The translations under genes and the position numbers were made by a program. Shown piece by piece: positions 1 through 4,664 of a DNA stretch of 5,781 nucleotides. How positions within the stretch are numbered: the stretch's first letter is position 1; each line of letters starts with the position of its first letter. The DNA lies in NCBI GenBank assembly GCA_006226225.1, contig SBHI01000137.1:1-5781 (forward strand), read 5' to 3'. The stretch is from Alphaproteobacteria bacterium. Its GTDB lineage: Bacteria > Pseudomonadota > Alphaproteobacteria > Micavibrionales > CSBR16-224. A model generated the notes under the pieces. That model made no database searches. It was not told the DNA's origin and saw only the letters and a program-made list of their open reading frames with translations.

Positions 1-68
1 GCTTCATTCAGCTTGTTTTCCAGATCGACAAGATCGGTTTTTGTTTCGCCGTCGCGATTTTCTGCCAT
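1..68 (-). CDS. Unidentified protein, N-terminal fragment (cut by left edge)
   Basis: Reading leftward from an ATG at 68-66, the frame stays open to the window edge, giving 22 full codons that begin MAENRDGETKTDLVDLEN. A GGAG ribosome binding site lies at 80-77, 8 nt before the ATG, and a consensus TATAAT lies at 102-97, so the start is well supported. The visible part is highly charged (Glu, Asp, Lys, Asn) and looks helical; the DLVDLENKLNE stretch could begin a coiled coil. It has no signal peptide. It lies downstream of and on the same strand as the 188-residue gene, separated by 64 nt, and probably has its own promoter. The fragment is too short to identify and no function is proposed. 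Confidence 0.6.
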   Translation of the reverse strand, partial: MAENRDGETKTDLVDLENKLNE

Positions 69-96
69 AATTATGACTCCATGTGATAATAGGATT

Positions 97-102
97 ATTA
101 TA
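97..102 (-). promoter_or_regulatory. Putative -10 box for the left-edge gene
   Basis: On the minus strand the hexamer is a perfect TATAAT, 28 nt before the ATG at 68, giving an expected transcript start near 90 and a leader of about 22 nt containing the GGAG site. No good -35 is present at 16-18 nt spacing (TTTTTC-like only; TTGATT at 129-124 is too far, 21 nt). Just downstream is a 5-bp inverted repeat, ATAAT-AGG-ATTAT (86-98), which overlaps the expected start point and could be an operator or chance in AT-rich DNA. Confidence 0.35.
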
Positions 103-132
103 CATAACACAAGAGCGGCGAAAAATCAAGCC

Positions 133-699
133 TCAATCGCCGACAGGCCAGCCGCGGATTTGGCAGTAAAGATCCAGACAGGCGAACAGATTTCCGCGCG
201 CCCAGCCGTTACGGCATTTGCGGGCGCGGTCAACCTCGCGGCAGCTTTTGCCAAAGGCGAGAATATCCATCGCCGCACTGTGATGCTGCCGTTCCGCTTT
301 GCATTTTTTGACCCATTGGCTGTAAACGGCAATTTTTTCGGCATCACGGTCGGTTTCCTTGAAATGCGTTTTGCCGGTATTGAGTTTATGCGGCGCGGAA
401 ATACGGTATCCCAGCCCGCGGCTTAGCAAATAACAAGCTTGCTCCAGCGCCATGGCGGCATTTTGCTGAAAAGGCGACATCGCATCCCACAGCCGTGCAT
501 CAACGATACGGCGGCGGTGTTGCACAGCGCTGCGCCCGCCGCCCAGATTTTGCCGGACGGGCAGGGTCGGTGACAGCTTTTCCTGAAAATCATGGGGCGT
601 TTGGCAGCGTTTCAGCTGTTCTTTGCGGCGTTTCTTGTCCTTTACCGGAATTGTCCAGTCGGGTTTCCATTCTGTCCAGTCTTCAAAGCCTTCCGTCAT
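133..699 (-). CDS. Hypothetical 188-residue protein divergent from the XRE/S24 repressor
   Basis: I do not recognise this protein. The start at 699 (MTEGFEDWTEW) is chosen because AAGGAG at 711-706 sits 6 nt upstream; an in-frame ATG at 732 lies upstream of that site and has no binding site of its own. The N-terminus (1-60) is acidic/aromatic then very basic (DKKRRKEQLKR at 21-31) and looks disordered. Residues 75-95 (SPFQQNAAMALEQACYLLSR) form a likely helix followed by GLGYRI. The C-terminus (about 140-184) has a patterned block, AAMDILAFGKSCREVDRARK then CRNGWARGNL and LDLYCQIRGW, which looks like a helix-turn-helix-like module, vaguely similar to C-terminal DUF6456-type domains of alphaproteobacteria; that similarity is only an impression. 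There is no signal peptide or membrane segment. Divergence from a repressor gene suggests it may be that repressor's target or partner, possibly itself DNA-binding. Confidence 0.75.
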   Translation of the reverse strand: MTEGFEDWTEWKPDWTIPVKDKKRRKEQLKRCQTPHDFQEKLSPTLPVRQNLGGGRSAVQHRRRIVDARLWDAMSPFQQNAAMALEQACYLLSRGLGYRISAPHKLNTGKTHFKETDRDAEKIAVYSQWVKKCKAERQHHSAAMDILAFGKSCREVDRARKCRNGWARGNLFACLDLYCQIRGWPVGD

Positions 700-705
700 T
701 GCCGT

Positions 706-711
706 CTCCTT
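706..711 (-). promoter_or_regulatory. Ribosome binding site setting the start of the 188-residue protein
   Basis: The minus strand reads AAGGAG at 711-706, 6 nt before the ATG at 699. This favours the internal start over the longer in-frame ATG at 732, whose 11 extra codons would be read through the binding site. Confidence 0.7.
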
Positions 712-730
712 TTTCCATGTTTGCGGCAAC

Positions 731-760
731 ATAATGGCTATAAAATTAACAAAATGTCAA
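731..760 (-). promoter_or_regulatory. Putative sigma70-type promoter for the 188-residue gene
   Basis: The minus strand carries a perfect TTGACA at 760-755, then 18 nt, then CATTAT at 736-731 (four of six matches to TATAAT). Transcription would start near 724, giving a short leader of about 25 nt that contains the AAGGAG site. A second perfect TTGACA lies at 792-787, with only weak -10 candidates (TCATAA or CATAAA) below it, so a tandem promoter is possible. Confidence 0.45.
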
Positions 761-794
761 TATTTATGATTATTTTATTTATATTTTGTCAATA
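755..794. repeat. Direct repeat TGTCAATA x2 in the divergent control region
   Basis: TGTCAATA occurs at 755-762 and again at 787-794, 32 bp apart start to start, close to three helical turns, so both copies face the same side of the DNA. Each copy includes the complement of a TTGACA -35 box on the minus strand. The second copy also overlaps an 11-bp palindrome, CAATA-A-TATTG (790-800). They could be repeated regulator sites or tandem promoters. The region is AT-rich, so chance repeats are expected to some degree. Confidence 0.4.
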
Positions 795-803
795 ATATTG
801 CGA

Positions 804-841
804 TATAATATATTTATCTGCGTAGCTATTTACGTTATAAA
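804..841 (+). promoter_or_regulatory. Putative promoter elements for the XRE/S24 repressor gene
   Basis: Two -10 candidates precede the repressor on the plus strand: a perfect TATAAT at 804-809 and a TATAAA at 836-841. Neither has a convincing -35 box at 16-18 nt (ATATTT and TTTATC respectively), as is common for regulated promoters. The leader would be roughly 60-90 nt. Which one is used cannot be decided from sequence. Confidence 0.35.
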
Positions 842-844
842 TAG
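826..844. promoter_or_regulatory. Perfect inverted repeat, candidate repressor operator
   Basis: CTATTTA (826-832) and TAAATAG (838-844) are exact reverse complements separated by CGTTA, making a 19-bp dyad of the size and symmetry expected for a dimeric lambda-like repressor. It covers the TATAAA candidate -10 at 836-841 and lies just downstream of the TATAAT at 804-809, so bound repressor could block the gene at 907 from either promoter. This suggests autoregulation. It is an inference; 7-bp AT-rich arms can arise by chance, though the position is apt. Confidence 0.4.
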
Positions 845-906
845 GCAATGCTAATATTTTTTGCAAAATCGGAAATAAAAATGACAGATATATTGAGGGA
901 TTCGCA

Positions 907-1515
907 ATGAAACTGTATGAGTGGATCAGAGACACCATCAAAAGCACGCCCGGTCTGACGCAAAAGGGCCTTGCCGAAGCTGTGGGAATGAACCCCGCCA
1001 CCGTTAACCGTATGCTGTATGGCCGCCGCCATATCCGCGCGGAGGAGGTGCCGTTGATCGAGACTTATCTCGGCGCGAAATACGGCGCACCGGAAGAAAA
1101 TGAAGACACTGCTGCACAAGGCAGGGCGGGCGGATTTTCTGCGCCTGTCGCGCCGATGTCACCGCAAAATCTTATTCCGGTTTATCACGGCGCAACGGGC
1201 GCGGGCGGGGCTGTCGATTGGGTTGAACGGCATCCGATGCAAAAAAGCTGCAAGGATGCCTATGCCTTTTATGTCGTTTCCGGTACTTACGAGCCGCGCT
1301 ATTACAGTGGCGAGCTCGTCTATATTCATCCGGGAAAGCCGCCGGCAATGGCGCAGGATTGTCTTGTCAGACGTGCGGATGGAACGGAGTCTCTGTATCG
1401 TTATATGGGACAGTCAGCGCAGGAGATAATGCTGTCTGATCTTCAAGACGGCGCGGCTGTGACAGTTCCGCGCGCGGATGTCCGTGCGCTGTCTGCGGTC
1501 GTCGGGAGAGGATAA
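907..1515 (+). CDS. XRE-family repressor with S24/LexA-like C-terminal domain (protease dyad apparently lost)
   Basis: A 202-residue transcriptional regulator. Residues 1-56 form a helix-turn-helix: LTQKGLAEAVGMNPATVNRM (17-36) gives the two DNA-contacting helices, followed by GRRHIRAEEVPLIETYLG. A Gly/Ala-rich linker (60-85) leads to an S24-type domain (about 88-200) with the recognisable run YAFYVVSGTYEPRYYSGELV (119-138), then YIHPGKPP. In active S24 proteins the run is G-D-S-M-x-P with a catalytic Ser; here Thr127 and Tyr128 occupy the S-M positions. The later catalytic Lys (usually in V-K-R) is Tyr164 in LYRY. The fold is kept but self-cleavage is unlikely. An Ala-Gly pair (99-100) of the kind cut in LexA/CI remains. 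The start is supported by GAGGGA at 895-900, 6 nt upstream. The gene diverges from the 188-residue gene and probably controls it and itself. The domain call is firm; the target is inferred. Confidence 0.9.
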   Translation: MKLYEWIRDTIKSTPGLTQKGLAEAVGMNPATVNRMLYGRRHIRAEEVPLIETYLGAKYGAPEENEDTAAQGRAGGFSAPVAPMSPQNLIPVYHGATGAGGAVDWVERHPMQKSCKDAYAFYVVSGTYEPRYYSGELVYIHPGKPPAMAQDCLVRRADGTESLYRYMGQSAQEIMLSDLQDGAAVTVPRADVRALSAVVGRG

Positions 1516-1521
1516 AGCGTA

Positions 1522-2367
1522 TTATTGCACACCTGCCAGATGCGCGATCACGGCACCATAGCTGCTGGAAATTTCCATCCGTACGGGAACAACAGGGCCG
1601 CCTTCTTTCAGGCGTGACAGCCAGACAGTCGGCATCTTTTTGCGTTCTTTGCTGTGGTTCTGAATGGCCAGCCAGCCGCGTTTTTGGTCGCGTTTGCTGA
1701 AACCGGCAACCGGCTCGACTTCGATAATGCATTTCAGCGCCTCGCCGTGAAACAGTGAATAGCGGCTTTCATAAACCGTGCCTTGTCCCGCATCTTTGAA
1801 ATGCAGGTTATAGCGGCGTTTGCCGTCAAAAACGGGAACCGTGCCTTCGCAGCTGTCCTCACCATTGGTTTGCTGCAGTAATGTGATGGCACCTGTCAGC
1901 ATATCGACGGCATCTTTGGCTAGATCTGCCTCAATCTCGGTTTTGCTGTCCGGATGGCCCGTTTCGGTTTCATAGCGCGTTTTCAGCAACCCGTTCTTGA
2001 ATTCAAGGCGGGTCTGCTTTTCTTCGTCTTTCCAGACGCTGGTGGATTCATATTCGGCGGGTTTCAGCGTATCCTGCTGTTTGGTGCCGGATGTTTCGTA
2101 TTTACCCGCCCAGGGAAATATTTTGCCGATAAAACCTTCGGTTTTGGCATTCAGCCCGACTTTGTATTCTTTTTGCTCCAGATCCAGCGCAAGCGAGGCG
2201 CGCAGGGCACGGAAGCCCCCGGCATAGACATTGTAACTCAACGACATACTGTCTTCTTTTCCTTTGGTAACCGTTGCGGCACGCGCTTCGCCCGCATAGG
2301 CCGGAACATCGGCTGCAAAGGTGGAAAACAGTGTTAAAACAGTCAGAACGGCGATAGTGTGGCGCAT
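1522..2367 (-). CDS. DUF3108 domain protein, exported (periplasmic)
   Basis: A 281-residue protein with a signal peptide: short basic MRHT, hydrophobic IAVLTVLTLFSTFAA, and a probable cut after PAYA (residue 25). The mature part matches the DUF3108 style: a beta-rich start SLSYNVYAGGFRALRASLAL, the GFIGKIFPWAGKYETSGT block, then AVDMLTGAITLLQQ and the DGKRRYNLHF strand, and a closing MEISSSYGAVIAHL. The family is widespread in Proteobacteria and lacks an assigned biochemical function; an envelope role is inferred from export only. Two cysteines remain in the mature part (173 and 213) and could form a disulfide. Start choice: ATGs at 2373 and 2367 are both in frame; AGGA at 2379-2376 is 8 nt from the second but only 2 nt from the first, so 2367 is preferred (the longer form adds Met-His). 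The stop lies 6 bp from the convergent repressor stop, with no terminator between. Confidence 0.88.
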   Translation of the reverse strand: MRHTIAVLTVLTLFSTFAADVPAYAGEARAATVTKGKEDSMSLSYNVYAGGFRALRASLALDLEQKEYKVGLNAKTEGFIGKIFPWAGKYETSGTKQQDTLKPAEYESTSVWKDEEKQTRLEFKNGLLKTRYETETGHPDSKTEIEADLAKDAVDMLTGAITLLQQTNGEDSCEGTVPVFDGKRRYNLHFKDAGQGTVYESRYSLFHGEALKCIIEVEPVAGFSKRDQKRGWLAIQNHSKERKKMPTVWLSRLKEGGPVVPVRMEISSSYGAVIAHLAGVQ

Positions 2368-2375
2368 ATGCATTT

Positions 2376-2379
2376 TCCT
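2376..2379 (-). promoter_or_regulatory. Ribosome binding site favouring the second ATG of the DUF3108 gene
   Basis: AGGA on the minus strand (2379-2376) is 8 nt from the ATG at 2367 but only 2 nt from the ATG at 2373, so the downstream start is the better fit. Confidence 0.5.
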
Positions 2380-2387
2380 ATGTTTCC

Positions 2388-2416
2388 GTTATCTTTTGTG
2401 TTAAAGTCACGCGCAA
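2388..2416 (-). promoter_or_regulatory. Weak putative promoter for the DUF3108 gene
   Basis: On the minus strand TTGCGC (2416-2411) is followed after 17 nt by GATAAC (2393-2388), three and four matches to the sigma70 consensus. Transcription would start near 2381 with a leader of about 15 nt. The match is weak and is offered because spacing and position fit. Confidence 0.25.
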
Positions 2417-2460
2417 ACGAGCACATTCCGGCAACATACAGAACTTATGACAAAAAGTCA

Positions 2461-2466
2461 AGAGGA
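2461..2466 (+). promoter_or_regulatory. Ribosome binding site setting the permease start
   Basis: AGAGGA lies 4 nt before the ATG at 2471. The in-frame ATG at 2447 has no binding site, and its first codons would run through this one, so the shorter protein is preferred. Just upstream is a short inverted repeat, TGAC-AAAAA-GTCA (2448-2460), adjoining the site; its arms are only 4 bp and it may be chance. No convincing plus-strand promoter was found between 2380 and 2460. Confidence 0.6.
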
Positions 2467-2470
2467 ATCC

Positions 2471-3580
2471 ATGTCCAACTCCGCTGAAACCCACAAGCAC
2501 AAAGGGCCGTCCTGCTGCCCGCCGGAGCCTGTGGATCATTGCGGAACGGATGGCCACCATCATCATCACCACACGCCAAAATGGGATTGGATGCTGTGGA
2601 TTTGCGGCATTATCGTGACGCTGTCCGTCGGGGCGCATTTGCTGCTGTCTCTGCCGCCGGAAAGCACAGCCGGACATTTTACCCATTCCGTCACGGAAAT
2701 GATCGCCAAAATGTGGTGGGGTGTGCTGGCAGGAATTTTCTTCATCGGTGTCATGGGGCAGGTGCCGCAAGGCATTGTCATGCGCCTGCTGGGGACAGGC
2801 ACCGGTTTTCGCGGTATCTGGCGCGCAACGATTGCGGGGTTTCTGTTTGATCTTTGCAGCCACGGTATTCTGATGGTCGGGATGAAACTTTATGAACGCG
2901 GCGCCAGTCTGGGGCAAGTGATGGCCTTTCTGATTGCCAGCCCGTGGAACTCCTTTTCCCTGACGCTGATTTTATGGGGCCTGATCGGTTTTAAATGGAT
3001 GCTGGCCTTCCTGTTGCTGTCGATCGGTATCGGTCTGGTCAGTGGTGTCATCTTTGATATGCTGGTGGGGCGGGGTATTCTTCCCGGCAATCACCATCGT
3101 CAGGACGAGGAAGCGGAAGGAACGCCGCAAACACTAAAAAGCTGGTGGCAGCAAACAAAAATCAACCTGCCGCTGTTCAAACATATTGTCGCAGATGGTA
3201 TGGAAAGCGGCCGCATTGTCGTGCGTTGGATGCTGCTCGGGGTTGTACTGGCTGCGACCATCCGCGTTTTTGTGCCGCTGGAACATTTCCAAAACTGGTT
3301 TGGCCCGTCCATGCTTGGCCTGCTGGCAACAATGATTGCCGCAACGGTGATCGAAGTCTGTTCGGAGGGGGCAACGCCGATTGCCGCCGATATCCTGACC
3401 CGTGCCGCCGCGCCGGGAAACAGCTTTGCTTTCCTGATGTCGGGCGTGGCAACGGATTATACCGAAGTGATGGTTTTGAAAGATACGACAAAGTCTTGGA
3501 AAATTGCGCTTTTCCTGCCGCTTGTTGTTGTGCCGCAAGTCGCAATTATTGCCGTATTGCTGAATATTTTGCCCATTTAA
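2471..3580 (+). CDS. ArsP/DUF318-type permease with Cys/His-rich N-terminus, putative metal exporter
   Basis: A 369-residue inner-membrane permease of the COG0701 (ArsP_1, DUF318) type. The N-terminus (1-38) is metal-ligand rich: SCCPPEP with Cys15-Cys16, Cys24, His8, His10, His23 and a run of six His at 29-34. About eight to nine membrane segments follow (near 41-61, 82-98, 116-136, 150-170, 174-196, 251-270, 278-297, 315-335, 344-368), split by a polar loop at 203-232 (NHHRQDEEAEG). Two halves are internally repeated: DLCSHG with R143, G148, AFL152-154, and EVCSEG with R311, G316, AFL320-322, aligned without gaps at an offset of 168. Family members include arsenic/organoarsenical and Cu/Zn-type (SO_0444) exporters; the N-terminus favours a soft or transition metal such as Cu or Zn, but the substrate is inferred. 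It is first in a tight gene run, with tryptophan dioxygenase 16 nt downstream. Confidence 0.85.
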   Translation: MSNSAETHKHKGPSCCPPEPVDHCGTDGHHHHHHTPKWDWMLWICGIIVTLSVGAHLLLSLPPESTAGHFTHSVTEMIAKMWWGVLAGIFFIGVMGQVPQGIVMRLLGTGTGFRGIWRATIAGFLFDLCSHGILMVGMKLYERGASLGQVMAFLIASPWNSFSLTLILWGLIGFKWMLAFLLLSIGIGLVSGVIFDMLVGRGILPGNHHRQDEEAEGTPQTLKSWWQQTKINLPLFKHIVADGMESGRIVVRWMLLGVVLAATIRVFVPLEHFQNWFGPSMLGLLATMIAATVIEVCSEGATPIAADILTRAAAPGNSFAFLMSGVATDYTEVMVLKDTTKSWKIALFLPLVVVPQVAIIAVLLNILPI

Positions 3581-3596
3581 AACGGAGTTTTAGAAA

Positions 3597-4664
3597 ATGT
3601 CCGATAACCATTTGAAAGATATGGATTACGGCACTTATCTCGGGCTTGACCGTATTCTTGACGCACAGCGTTTGATCAGCGCGGCGGATCCGAAACGCAA
3701 AGGCGAACCCGCCCATGATGAAATGCTGTTCATTATCGTGCATCAGGCTTATGAGCTCTGGTTCAAACTGATCCTGTTTGAAATGTCGCGGGTGCAGGAA
3801 ATCTTTTCCGATATTCCGGTGGCCGACCGCGATTTGCGCCCTGTTGTTGCCAGTATGGAGCGGATTGTCGAAACATTGAAACTGCTGGTACAGCAGCTGG
3901 ATGTGCTGGAAACGATGACACCGCTGGACTTCCTCGAATTCCGCCATGTCTTCCGCTCCGCCTCCGGCTTTCAGAGCGCGCAATTCCGGGAGTTGGAAAT
4001 CCGTCTCGGCCTGCGCCGTGATGAAAGAATGTGCTATGGCGGTCATGCCTATGATGTTGTGCTGCCGGATGCGGCGAAGGCCGCGCTGGAAGCTTGGGAA
4101 AACAAGCCCTCGCTGTTTCAGCAGTTTGAAAACTGGCTGTCGCGCACGCCTTTCGTGGATACGGGCAGTTATAAATTCTGGGACAGCTATCGTGCGGCGG
4201 TTTATCAAATGCTGGACGAGGATTTACAAAACAGCCCCGCAGAAGACCGCAGCAAAATCGACAATACGCGTGAAAGCTTTGACGAGCTGTTCGCGGCAGA
4301 GGAACCCGAAGGCTGGCGCTTCTCCGCCAAGGCATTGCAAGCCGCCCTGTTTATCAATATGTATCGCGACCAGCCGGTGCTGCACCAACCTTACCGTATT
4401 CTGCACCTGGCAATGGATATCGACGAGCTGCTGACAGTCTGGCGTTACCGCCATGCGCTGATGGTACAGAGGATGATCGGTATGAAATCGGGCAGCGGCG
4501 GCTCGACAGGACACCGCTACCTGATTGAAACGGCGGAACGGCACCGTGTTTTCTCCGACTTGTTCCGCTTGTCGACTTTCCTGATCCCGCGCTCGGCGCG
4601 TCCGGAACTGCCCGAAGATGTGCAAAAACAAATGGCCTTCGTCTATGAGGGCGCGGCAGCCTGA
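3597..4664 (+). CDS. kynA: Tryptophan 2,3-dioxygenase
   Basis: A cytosolic haem enzyme that inserts O2 into the indole ring of L-tryptophan, giving N-formylkynurenine, the first step of the kynurenine pathway. Diagnostic blocks are present: DEMLFIIVHQAYELWFK (41-57) with distal His49 and Phe45; TPLDFLEFR (108-116) with Phe112 and substrate carboxylate-binding Arg116; SASGFQSAQFR (121-131); and VWRYRH with haem-ligand His286, followed by the KSGSGGSTG loop (297-305). At 355 residues it is longer than the compact bacterial form (Xanthomonas enzyme about 300): the distance from distal to haem His is 237, near the 252 of the human enzyme rather than 185. In the loop, Ser300 stands where the well-studied enzymes have Thr (Thr254 Xanthomonas, Thr342 human). 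The start is supported by GGAG at 3584-3587, 9 nt upstream. It lies 16 nt after the permease and its stop overlaps the photolyase start. No formamidase or kynureninase gene is in view. Confidence 0.95.
   Translation: MSDNHLKDMDYGTYLGLDRILDAQRLISAADPKRKGEPAHDEMLFIIVHQAYELWFKLILFEMSRVQEIFSDIPVADRDLRPVVASMERIVETLKLLVQQLDVLETMTPLDFLEFRHVFRSASGFQSAQFRELEIRLGLRRDERMCYGGHAYDVVLPDAAKAALEAWENKPSLFQQFENWLSRTPFVDTGSYKFWDSYRAAVYQMLDEDLQNSPAEDRSKIDNTRESFDELFAAEEPEGWRFSAKALQAALFINMYRDQPVLHQPYRILHLAMDIDELLTVWRYRHALMVQRMIGMKSGSGGSTGHRYLIETAERHRVFSDLFRLSTFLIPRSARPELPEDVQKQMAFVYEGAAA

Noticed and set aside
116..142. Inverted repeat CGGCGA / TCGCCG near the end of the 188-residue gene, considered as a terminator
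   Set aside because: The loop is 15 nt, the stem spans the stop codon, and no T-run follows on the minus strand (CTCTTGTG), so it does not look like an intrinsic terminator.
13..426. Plus-strand open frame of 137 codons at the left
   Set aside because: It lies opposite the well-supported minus-strand 188-residue gene and the left-edge gene and has no ribosome binding site.
859..868. Palindrome TTTTGCAAAA upstream of the repressor
   Set aside because: Ten bases, mostly A/T, in a very AT-rich stretch; expected by chance and not clearly placed relative to a promoter.
133..1515. Prophage remnant, suggested by a CI-like repressor and a divergent unknown gene
   Set aside because: No integrase, structural phage gene, attachment-site repeat or tRNA is present, and repressors of this type are also ordinary chromosomal regulators in Alphaproteobacteria.
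1516..1521. Possible bidirectional terminator between the convergent repressor and DUF3108 genes
   Set aside because: The genes are only 6 bp apart and no GC-rich hairpin with a T-run was seen around the stops.
3546..4208. Minus-strand open frame of 220 codons opposite the tryptophan dioxygenase
   Set aside because: It is a shadow of a clearly identified gene and shows no motif of its own.
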